From Pseudomonadota bacterium (GTDB taxonomy: Bacteria > Myxococcota_A > Polyangia > Polyangiales > Polyangiaceae), in the NCBI GenBank assembly GCA_023431345.1, contig JAEYWK010000226.1:1-18585 (forward strand): DNA of 18,585 nucleotides, written 5' to 3'. Made by a program: the position numbers and the translations under genes. Below, piece after piece: positions 1 to 6,597 of the stretch (its first letter is position 1; each line of letters starts with the position of its first letter). The notes beneath the pieces are model-generated. The model saw only the letters and a program-made list of their open reading frames with translations. It made no database searches and had not been told where the DNA came from.

Positions 1-112
1 AAATTCCTCCTCCGCCCACGCCTGTGCACCTGCCATGGCGAACCAACCGAGGCCACCAAAGCCAAATTCCCGAAAAAGATACGATCAGTGCTCAGCAGCT
101 CGCGCCGCCCCC

Positions 113-137
113 CTCGCCTGAAGTGAACTCAGGCGAG
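113..137 (-). terminator. Possible terminator hairpin after the Gly-rich lipoprotein gene
   Basis: A perfect 9-base inverted repeat (CTCGCCTGA, then its complement TCAGGCGAG) with a 7-base spacer lies about 100 bases past the stop of the minus-strand lipoprotein gene. On that strand it is not followed by a T run, so it is not a classical intrinsic terminator. It could be a Rho-assisted end or an mRNA-stabilising hairpin. I recognise no gene in the rest of bases 1-235. Confidence 0.35.
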
Positions 138-235
138 CCTCCCCCCACGCGGCGGCTCTGCTCGGTGCTAGCTCGTGAGCTTCGTTGCCCCAGCAAACCG
201 CTTGTCGCTCTAGCTCGCCGGAGATCGCGGCCGGC

Positions 236-1543
236 TCACTCCGCCGCGAGCTCACCCTCCGTCGCGCACTCCGTGTCGAGCGACGGCGAGAGGGTTCCCG
301 AAAGCGTGGCGCTGCCTTCGGAGGTATTGATGCGGATGCGGCCCGCGCCGCCGCCGCCACCGCCGCCCGTCGTGCCACCGGGGCCGCCGTTGGCCTCGTC
401 CGCGGCGGAGCCGATTCCGCCGTCGCCGGTGGCGGCGCCGCCGTCACCTCCCGGCGCGTAGTTGTCGTCCGGCGAGGCGCTCGCACCCGGCTCACCGCCT
501 GCGCCCTGCCCGCCGCCGCCGCCGCCGTTCGCGGCGAGGATCCCGGCGACGACGACCTCGGTACCTTCGAGCAAGATGGCTCCGCCGCTGCCGGCTCCGC
601 TCGCGCCCCAGTTTCCGCCCGCGCCGCCCACGTGCAGCGAGCCCGTCGCGCTGATGGTGAGCGTGCCTCCCGCCACGACTTGGATCGCTCCTCCACCAGC
701 GCCCGAGTCGGAAGTGGTGCCCGTTCCGCCACTCGAGCCGCCATAGAGGGGCACGAGCTCAGGAGAGCCGTAAGTGCCGCCTGAAGCGCCAACGGCACCG
801 GCGGGTGCGCCGCCCCCCTTCCCGCCCAGCCCGCAGTAGCTACCGCCGCCGGCGCCCGAGGTCGCGCTGCCAGGTCCTCCGCCGCCCGGTCCGAGGCCCT
901 TACTGCTCGCCGCCGTCGGGCTGCTGAAACCGCCAGCGTTGGCCTCCGCCTCATAGATGGAATCGTGAATGGCTTGGATGGGTCCGCGCAGATCGATGTC
1001 GCCCGGCGCGAGGAGCACGAGCGGGCGCTGGCCAACTACCTCGATGCGCACCTGCGCGTCGGCGACGATGTTCTTGCCGGCGAACACCGCGAGCTCGCTG
1101 CCGTCGGTTTGCTCCACCACCGCGAACGCAAAGTAGGGCGCTCGGCTGACGAGGCCGGGTGAGTAGCAGCGAATCTCGCCCTTGTCGGTGTCGATCTCTG
1201 CTCGCGACGCGCACGTCTCGCCGTTGAAAATCATGTCCGCTTCCACGAGGAGCTCCAAGTCTTCCGGCAGATTGCTGGGCATGAAGCCGACCTCGGCCGC
1301 GTTCACCGCGGGCACGCCGCCAGCGCCGCCTTGACCTTCGTCGCCACCGCCACCGCTGCCAGAGGCGCCGCCTTCGCTGCCGGGCGTGGCGCTCTCTCCG
1401 CCTTCGGCGCCGCTGCCGTCAGCTCCCGAGCTGCCCGAGCCCCCCGCGGCCGCACCGGTCTCTGCGGAGTCGCTACCTCCGCACGCGACTGCAACCAGGA
1501 AAGATGCCGAAACTGCCAAAGCGCTGAAGAGGGCGATTCTCAT
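236..1543 (-). CDS. Gly-rich surface lipoprotein, function unknown
   Basis: The protein is 435 aa when started at the ATG at 1543. That start opens a clean lipoprotein signal peptide (Met-Arg, hydrophobic stretch, then AVAC) with the lipid-modified Cys at residue 21. An upstream in-frame ATG at 1609 would put 22 extra residues before the signal and is less likely. After the Cys comes a Gly/Ser/Ala linker. Next is a roughly 130-residue less biased part that includes the segment LVLLAPGDIDLRG, then a long Gly-rich half with short beta-type strands (such as GGAILLEG and AGRIRINT) between Gly clusters. This build recalls Gly-rich outer-surface proteins common in Polyangia, probably beta-helical or extended. 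No catalytic motif is visible. It is transcribed away from the glycanase gene and could share its promoter region. The lipoprotein class is well supported but the function is unknown. Confidence 0.8.
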   Translation of the reverse strand: MRIALFSALAVSASFLVAVACGGSDSAETGAAAGGSGSSGADGSGAEGGESATPGSEGGASGSGGGGDEGQGGAGGVPAVNAAEVGFMPSNLPEDLELLVEADMIFNGETCASRAEIDTDKGEIRCYSPGLVSRAPYFAFAVVEQTDGSELAVFAGKNIVADAQVRIEVVGQRPLVLLAPGDIDLRGPIQAIHDSIYEAEANAGGFSSPTAASSKGLGPGGGGPGSATSGAGGGSYCGLGGKGGGAPAGAVGASGGTYGSPELVPLYGGSSGGTGTTSDSGAGGGAIQVVAGGTLTISATGSLHVGGAGGNWGASGAGSGGAILLEGTEVVVAGILAANGGGGGGQGAGGEPGASASPDDNYAPGGDGGAATGDGGIGSAADEANGGPGGTTGGGGGGGAGRIRINTSEGSATLSGTLSPSLDTECATEGELAAE

Positions 1544-1671
1544 ACCCTTTTTTTCGCATCCGCCCCGCGCGATGGCAAGACCGCAGAAACCGTTCTGCCT
1601 CGCCCTCACGGCAAGCGGTGAGGCATCTTGCTCGATTGACGGGTTGCGGCGAGGGGCAGAGGGTTGCAGCC
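1544..1671. promoter_or_regulatory. Divergent promoter region with two small inverted repeats
   Basis: These 128 bases separate the divergently transcribed lipoprotein and glycanase genes, so they should hold both promoters. Two inverted repeats lie close together. At 1583-1598 GCAGAA and TTCTGC flank 4 bases. At 1604-1623 CCTCAC and GTGAGG flank 8 bases. Either could be a regulator site. A TTGACG at 1636 has no matching -10 box at a normal distance. I cannot place transcription starts with confidence. Confidence 0.35.
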
Positions 1672-3348
1672 ATGATGGCCTGCGTTCGGCTTCGCGTGCT
1701 GCGAGCTCTCGTGCTTGTCGCGTTGATGGGCGTCTGTGGCGCTGCTCACGCGAAGGACTACAAGAGCGCTGAGTCCATCACCCAGCGTCGCTTCGGCTTC
1801 GGGGCCTTCGAGGCGCGTATTCGCGCCGCGCAGGGGCCCGGGGTCATCACCACGTTCTTCTTGTGGAGGCCCGGCTCCGAACAGCCCGACGTGCCGTGGG
1901 AAGAAATCGACTTCGAGCTCGGCATCAAGGGGAACGACTACCAAACGCAGGTGATGACGCCGGGCACGAGCGCGCCGCTCTACCGCAAAGAGCACGCCGT
2001 GAGCCACCGGCTGCCGACGTGGCCTTGGGAGCGCTACTACACGTACCGCATCGAGTGGACGCCGGATTACATCGCGTTCTACGTCGACGGGCAGGAGGTG
2101 CGGCGCGTGACCGACAAGGTCGAGTTCGCGGCGCTGTTCAACACGGACGCAAACGGCGACACGCCGGAGAACGAGCGCATGGAAGTACGGCTCGGCGCTT
2201 GGCCAGGCCTCTCGAACATTTGGGGTTGGTCCGGCACGTTCGACGGCCGCAGCGTGCCGACCGCCATCTACGTCGACTACCTCAAAGTTTGGGACTACAC
2301 GCCGGGGCAGAGCAACCAGTTCGCCACCCTGCTCTTGAACGACTCTTTCGACCAGCTCCGCACGGATTGGTGGTACTTCGCCGAGTGGACGTTCGAGTTT
2401 TCCGCCAGCGACTACGTTCGGCAGAATGTGGGCATCAAGCAAGGTAACCTCGTCTGTTCGCTGACCACGAGCGCCCAGCAAGGCTTCTTGCCCGAGCTAC
2501 CGCCCGTCACGCCCTGGCCCGACCCCGTCGACCCAGAAGCGTTCATGCTCGAGGCAGAGAGCTACGACCGCTACTACGACACGACGGTCGGCAACAGCGG
2601 CACCCCAGCCTGCTCGACCACCGACGTGGACGCGGAGCTGACCACCGACCCGCAAGGCGGCGGGTGCAACGTGGGCTGGACCGCCGACGGCGAGTGGCTG
2701 GAGTACCGCATCTCGCTGCTCGAAGGGGGCTGGTACGACATGATCTTGCGCTACGCCTCGCTGAACACGAGAAACTCCTTACACGTCGAGGTCGACGGCG
2801 TCGACGTGAGCGGCCCGATCGTGGGCCCCGGGCAGGGCTCCAAGAATTACTCCGACGCGATCGTGCCGGAAATTCACCTCGGCGCAGGCGCGCACGTCAT
2901 TCGGCTGGTCTTCGACAAGGGGCAGTTCAACGTCAATTTCTTGGATTTTCTGCGCATCCAAGCCGACGATCCCGACCTGTGCGCGGAGGGCTGCGACGAC
3001 GGCGACGCCTGCACGACCGACGTCTGCGCGGACGGAGCGTGCGAGCACGTCGACATACCCGCGTGCGGAGTCGAGGCGAAGCCTTGCGACTCGTTCTGCG
3101 ACAATCCCACCCCGTTCAGTGGCAACTACTCGTCGGGAAACTTGGGCGTAGCCGCTACTTGTCACGAAACCACGAGCCAGCTGAACGGCGGCGTCTGCGG
3201 CAACCTCGCGAGCTCACGAAAGCTGACCGTCAACGGCGTACCCATCTCGTGCAGCTCGAGCTGGACGCTGCCGCCCGCGGTGAACGGCGGCTACTGCGTG
3301 CAGACCACGGCCGGTGACTTTCCCTGGGCGTACTTCGTCACCTGGTGA
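1672..3348 (+). CDS. Secreted, circularly permuted GH16 beta-glucanase (lichenase-like) with CBM6-like domain
   Basis: The protein is 558 aa from the ATG at 1672, which has AGAGGG 8 bases upstream (1658-1663). A longer in-frame GTG start at 1618 would bury the signal peptide. The signal peptide ends AHA|KD at about residue 27. Residues 28-210 hold the GH16 core with the active-site motif EIDFE: E78 is the probable nucleophile, D80 assists and E82 is the acid/base. This is the five-residue form seen in lichenases. Residues 216-268 (NDSFDQL, then QNVGIKQGNLVCSL) match the strand that normally begins a GH16 domain, so the fold is circularly permuted, as known for Fibrobacter succinogenes 1,3-1,4-beta-glucanase. 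Residues 290-430 look like a CBM6 sugar-binding domain (EAESYD, VGWTADGEWLEY, FLDFLRIQ). A Cys-rich stretch (437-465) and a C-terminal module (470-558) with six Cys follow. The probable substrate is mixed-linkage or 1,3-beta-glucan; specificity is inferred. Confidence 0.9.
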   Translation: MMACVRLRVLRALVLVALMGVCGAAHAKDYKSAESITQRRFGFGAFEARIRAAQGPGVITTFFLWRPGSEQPDVPWEEIDFELGIKGNDYQTQVMTPGTSAPLYRKEHAVSHRLPTWPWERYYTYRIEWTPDYIAFYVDGQEVRRVTDKVEFAALFNTDANGDTPENERMEVRLGAWPGLSNIWGWSGTFDGRSVPTAIYVDYLKVWDYTPGQSNQFATLLLNDSFDQLRTDWWYFAEWTFEFSASDYVRQNVGIKQGNLVCSLTTSAQQGFLPELPPVTPWPDPVDPEAFMLEAESYDRYYDTTVGNSGTPACSTTDVDAELTTDPQGGGCNVGWTADGEWLEYRISLLEGGWYDMILRYASLNTRNSLHVEVDGVDVSGPIVGPGQGSKNYSDAIVPEIHLGAGAHVIRLVFDKGQFNVNFLDFLRIQADDPDLCAEGCDDGDACTTDVCADGACEHVDIPACGVEAKPCDSFCDNPTPFSGNYSSGNLGVAATCHETTSQLNGGVCGNLASSRKLTVNGVPISCSSSWTLPPAVNGGYCVQTTAGDFPWAYFVTW

Positions 3349-3365
3349 GAGGGAACAGCGCCGAG

Positions 3366-4592
3366 CTACGGCACGAAGACGATGTTCGCGACCTGATTGA
3401 GCTCCGCCTGCGCGCCGGTGGCGGACGGTACCCCCGTCGCGGCGTCCAGCGCGAAGACCTTCACGTCACCGGAGCGCTTGTTGCCGACCACGAGGAAACG
3501 ACCGGACGGATCGAGCTTGAAGTCGCGGGGCCAGTTGCCGCCGGTCGATACGGTCGCCTTGAGGCTGAGCTGGCCCGAAGGCTTACTCACGTCGAATACC
3601 GCGAGCGAGTTGGGACCGCGATTGCCAACATAAAGGTGATCACCGTCGGCGCTCAGGGCGATTTCCGATGACTGCCCCTCTTGCGGATCCGCTGGCAAGA
3701 GCGAGCTCAGCGTCTGGATGGGAGTGAGCGCGTGGGTGACCGCGTCGCGCGCGAAGACAGTCACGGTCTGACTGAGCTCGTTGTTCGCATACACGAACCT
3801 CCCCTGCTTTTCGAACGCCAGGTGGCGCGGGCCGCCGCCGGCGGGCACGGCGCCGAAGGGCGGATCGCTCGGCGTGAGCGCGCCCGTCGCCTCGTCGAGC
3901 GCGTAGACCAGCACCTGATCCAGGCCCAAATCAGCGACGAACACGCGCTGCCCCTGCTCGTCGTTCGCGATGAAGTGAGCGTGCGGAGACTGCTGGTTGG
4001 GGTGCGGGCCCTTGCCGCCCGCGTGCTGAACCGACGCCGCGGAGCGTAAGCTGCCGTCTTCCATGATCTCGAAGGACGCGACGCTGCCGCCACTGTAGTT
4101 GGCGACCAGCACGAACTTCCCGGACTTCGACACCGAGAGGTGAGCGGGATCGGCGCCCATGGATGGAACCTGGTTCAGCAGCGTCAGCGCGCCGCTCTCG
4201 TCGATCTCGAACGCCGAGACAGCGCCCGTCGGCTTCCCCTCGTAGGTGCCGACCTCATTGACGGCGTAGAGGTAGCGGCGCCCTCCCTTGCTGGACACAG
4301 CCAGGTAGGATGGGTTCACGCTTTCGTGCGCCAGCACGGGAGCGCTCACGGCGCCCGTCTTGCTATCGAAGGTGGCTCGGTAGATGCCCCGTCCAGTGCA
4401 CGGTGATTCAGCGGTGCACGACCAACCCTCGGTGTAGGTGCCGAAGTACATGGCGACCTGCTCCGCGCCGACATCGCGGCTGTCTTTCGGGCCGCCCGCC
4501 GGATTGGGCCCGCACGCGGCCGAGAGCGCGACGCACACCGAAACAATTGCCACCAAGGAGGACCGCTGCGCTAGCATGGGAGGACTCGCCAT
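3366..4592 (-). CDS. Lipid-anchored beta-propeller, lactonase (YbhE/Pgl) family
   Basis: The protein is 408 aa from the ATG at 4592; a second in-frame ATG at 4577 is nearly as good and neither has a well-spaced ribosome site. A short signal peptide ends LSAAC with the lipidated Cys at residue 27. The rest is a seven-bladed propeller of the 6-phosphogluconolactonase/YbhE type. Visible family motifs are GTYTEG at 51, NPSYLAVS at 93, SPHAHFI at 202, GPRHLAF at 254, YVGNRGPNSLAVF at 321 and GGNWPRDF at 351. Cytosolic relatives hydrolyse 6-phosphogluconolactone in the pentose phosphate pathway. Export and lipidation make that role unlikely here, and hydrolysis of another lactone or a binding function is more plausible. 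It converges with the glycanase gene (17 bases between stop codons) and follows a small lipoprotein gene by 41 bases, so the two may be cotranscribed. Confidence 0.88.
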   Translation of the reverse strand: MASPPMLAQRSSLVAIVSVCVALSAACGPNPAGGPKDSRDVGAEQVAMYFGTYTEGWSCTAESPCTGRGIYRATFDSKTGAVSAPVLAHESVNPSYLAVSSKGGRRYLYAVNEVGTYEGKPTGAVSAFEIDESGALTLLNQVPSMGADPAHLSVSKSGKFVLVANYSGGSVASFEIMEDGSLRSAASVQHAGGKGPHPNQQSPHAHFIANDEQGQRVFVADLGLDQVLVYALDEATGALTPSDPPFGAVPAGGGPRHLAFEKQGRFVYANNELSQTVTVFARDAVTHALTPIQTLSSLLPADPQEGQSSEIALSADGDHLYVGNRGPNSLAVFDVSKPSGQLSLKATVSTGGNWPRDFKLDPSGRFLVVGNKRSGDVKVFALDAATGVPSATGAQAELNQVANIVFVP

Positions 4593-4633
4593 ACCTCAAG
4601 CCGCGCGGCGGCGTCCACGCCACCTGCAAACGA

Positions 4634-5143
4634 CTAGAACGTCAGCTCGACGCTCGCGTTGCGGCAGACCGGGGCGCATTCGGGACCATTCGGAGTCGAC
4701 TCGCGGTAGACGAGCTTCTTGCTATGCTCGAGCACGACATCACCGTCTCGCGTGAGGGTGAGCTCGAGCGAGGACGGTTCGCTCCAGGCAGTCAGGCGAA
4801 GCTCGTACTCTCCCTCGATGGGCTCGCACACCTGGCTGATCGCATCGCTCGTCCGAACCTCTCGGCAAGCCGCGAGCTGAGAGAGATAACCGCAGTCGAG
4901 GCTGGTGTCCTGCCCGCGTGCGGGGAGGTCTTCCGGAATGGAAAAGGCGCAGGAGCTGACCGCGCCCTCGAGGCTGAGCTCGACCACATAATCACCGTCT
5001 TGCCAGACGTTCCCGTCGGGCGCGATCCGCACGTCGACGCCGTTGACGCAGCCAATCTCGGAGCAGCTGTGCCCGATACTGCACGCGGCGCCGTTGATGA
5101 GCGCGCACGCCACCACCACGACCCAACTCCTCGTCCAAACCAT
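4634..5143 (-). CDS. Small Cys-rich lipoprotein, function unknown
   Basis: The protein is 169 aa from the ATG at 5143. The start was chosen because it opens directly on a signal peptide (MVWTRSWVVVV) ending in GAAC with the lipidated Cys at residue 21. The same frame stays open far upstream, but that part is antisense to the antiporter gene and is composition noise. The mature part has about nine further Cys, which suggests disulfides, and alternating short strands such as YVVELSLEG, YELRLTAW and SLELTLTRDGDVVLEH. This could be a small beta-sandwich. I do not recognise the family. It lies 53 bases after the antiporter gene and 41 bases before the propeller gene on the same strand. No strong ribosome site is visible. 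Confidence 0.75.
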   Translation of the reverse strand: MVWTRSWVVVVACALINGAACSIGHSCSEIGCVNGVDVRIAPDGNVWQDGDYVVELSLEGAVSSCAFSIPEDLPARGQDTSLDCGYLSQLAACREVRTSDAISQVCEPIEGEYELRLTAWSEPSSLELTLTRDGDVVLEHSKKLVYRESTPNGPECAPVCRNASVELTF

Positions 5144-5196
5144 GCGGCCAGCGTAGCTCGTTTCGAATGACGCGCCAGGTGACCGGCCGAGCGCGC

Positions 5197-6462
5197 TCAG
5201 GCGGGCTCCACGATCAGCGCGCGGCGCATCACCCGCCCGATCGAGAGGCCCTGCACGACGATGGAGAGCACGACCACCACGTAGGTGATGGCCAACACCA
5301 CTTCGCGCTCCGGCACGAGCGCGCCGCTCTCCAAGCGCCCCGGGATCGACAGCGCGAGCGCCACGGAGACGCCCCCGCGCAGGCCTCCCCAGGTCAAGAT
5401 ACGGATCGCGCCCGGGGTGAACACCTGACGCCGTCGCATGAGGCTCACCGGCAACGCGACGGCGACGAAGCGCGCCAAGATGACGACCGGAAACGCCAGC
5501 AAGCCCGCCAGCAGCGTGAGCCCGCTGAACGAGATGATCAACAGCTCCAGGCCGATGAGCACGAACAGCACGGCGTTGAGGATCTCGTCCATCAGCTCCC
5601 AGAACTCGTCGAGATGCTCGCGCGTCTTCTCGCTCATCGCGCCGGCGCGCGCCTCGTTGCCGATGAAGAGCCCGGCAACGACCATGGCGATCGGACCCGA
5701 GACGTGCACGGCGTAGGCGAGGGCGTAGCCGCCCGCCGCGACGGCCAGCGACAGCAAGACCTCGACCTTGTAGTCGTCGACGCGGCGCAGCATGGCGAGC
5801 GCGCCGTAGCCGAGGGCCAAGCCGAACGCGACGCCGCCCAGCGCCTCTTGCACGAACAGCCAAAACAAGCGGGAAAGGTCGAAGCCGACCGAGCCCGAAG
5901 CCATCTCGAGCAAGCCGAGGAAGGCCACGACGGCGACGCCATCGTTGAACAAGGACTCGCCCGCGATCTTCATTTCCAGCTCCTTGGGCGCGCCCAAGTG
6001 CTTGAGGATGCTCAGCACCGCGATTGGATCGGTCGGGGAGATCAGCGCGCCGAACAGCAAGCAATAGATGAGCTGAATCTTCACGCCCAGCAGGTTCAGC
6101 AGCCCGTACGTCATGCCGCCGACCAAGATCGTCGACAGCGCCACGCCCGCCGTCGCCAAGAATCCGATGACCCAGCGCTGCTTGCGGAGCTCGTTCAGGT
6201 TCACGTGCAGCGCCGCCGCGAACAGCAAGAAGCCCAGCATGCCTTGCATGAGCGTCTTGTTGAAATCGATGCCGGTCAGGTGAGCGCGAGCCTGGGCCTC
6301 GACCGCTGGAAACAGCTCGCCGATCGCCACGAGGACGAGCGAGCTCACCATGGCGATCAGCATCAGGCCGATGGTCGTCGGCAGCTTCAGGAAGCGATGA
6401 TTGACGTAGCTGAAGAGCGCCGCGAGCGACAGCAGAGCCGCGGCGAGCTGGAAGACGTCCAT
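5197..6462 (-). CDS. nhaP: Na+/H+ antiporter, CPA1 (NhaP-type) family
   Basis: The protein is 421 aa with about 12 hydrophobic segments and no long cytoplasmic tail. The CPA1 signatures are clear: SPTDPIAV at 142-149, in the unwound helix that binds the ion, and GESLFNDGVAVV at 168-179 with the Asn-Asp pair (N173, D174) typical of electroneutral Na+/H+ exchange. GLRGGVSVALALS near the C-terminus is the conserved Arg helix. The expected role is exchange of cytoplasmic Na+ (or Li+/K+) for external H+ across the inner membrane. The ATG at 6462 has AGGGG about 8 bases upstream. The gene follows the P-type ATPase gene on the same strand after 123 bases that contain several inverted repeats. The family is certain. 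The ion, and the gene symbol, are by homology. Confidence 0.93.
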   Translation of the reverse strand: MDVFQLAAALLSLAALFSYVNHRFLKLPTTIGLMLIAMVSSLVLVAIGELFPAVEAQARAHLTGIDFNKTLMQGMLGFLLFAAALHVNLNELRKQRWVIGFLATAGVALSTILVGGMTYGLLNLLGVKIQLIYCLLFGALISPTDPIAVLSILKHLGAPKELEMKIAGESLFNDGVAVVAFLGLLEMASGSVGFDLSRLFWLFVQEALGGVAFGLALGYGALAMLRRVDDYKVEVLLSLAVAAGGYALAYAVHVSGPIAMVVAGLFIGNEARAGAMSEKTREHLDEFWELMDEILNAVLFVLIGLELLIISFSGLTLLAGLLAFPVVILARFVAVALPVSLMRRRQVFTPGAIRILTWGGLRGGVSVALALSIPGRLESGALVPEREVVLAITYVVVVLSIVVQGLSIGRVMRRALIVEPA

Positions 6463-6484
6463 AGTCAGACCCCTACTGGTTCTG

Positions 6485-6508
6485 GTGCCGGTCGCTCAAG
6501 CCCGGCAC
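6485..6508 (-). promoter_or_regulatory. Inverted repeat just upstream of the nhaP-type gene
   Basis: GTGCCGG and CCGGCAC (7 bases each) flank a 10-base spacer, 22 to 46 bases upstream of the antiporter start codon. It could be a leader hairpin or an operator. It does not cover the AGGGG ribosome site. Confidence 0.3.
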
Positions 6509-6535
6509 GACAAGACGCCTCGTCATCGGTCCGAT

Positions 6536-6553
6536 CGGGCGTGATGACGCCCG
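6536..6553 (-). terminator. Possible hairpin downstream of the P-type ATPase gene
   Basis: CGGGCGT and ACGCCCG (7 bases each) flank a 4-base loop, 33 bases past the ATPase stop. GATC-containing flanks (GATCGG and CCGATC) allow an alternative pairing. There is no T run, so termination here is only a possibility. Confidence 0.3.
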
Positions 6554-6576
6554 CCGATCCTGGCTTCCGGCCGCAC

Positions 6577-6597
6577 AGTGTGTCGCTATGACACACT
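6577..6597. repeat. Perfect inverted repeat spanning the ATPase stop codon
   Basis: AGTGTGTC and GACACACT (8 bases each) flank a 5-base spacer that contains the TAG stop of the ATPase gene (6586-6588). It could be an RNA hairpin at the 3' end or a protein-binding site. There is no T tract. Confidence 0.45.

Noticed and set aside
300..560. Dense CCG-type repeats that look like a microsatellite
   Set aside because: They are the antisense view of the Gly codons of the lipoprotein gene and not a separate repeat element.
1636..1641. TTGACG as a -35 box for the glycanase gene
   Set aside because: There is no -10-like sequence at 16-18 bases downstream.
5144..6064. Upstream extension of the 169-aa lipoprotein frame, giving a 476-aa protein
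   Set aside because: The added part is Arg/Ala/Gly-rich antisense-type sequence within the antiporter gene. The signal peptide starts at 5143.
5167..6591. A 474-codon open frame on the plus strand opposite the nhaP-type gene
   Set aside because: Its product is His/Gln/Arg/Asp-rich without any motif, and the opposite strand encodes a clear CPA1 antiporter. It is a shadow caused by codon bias.
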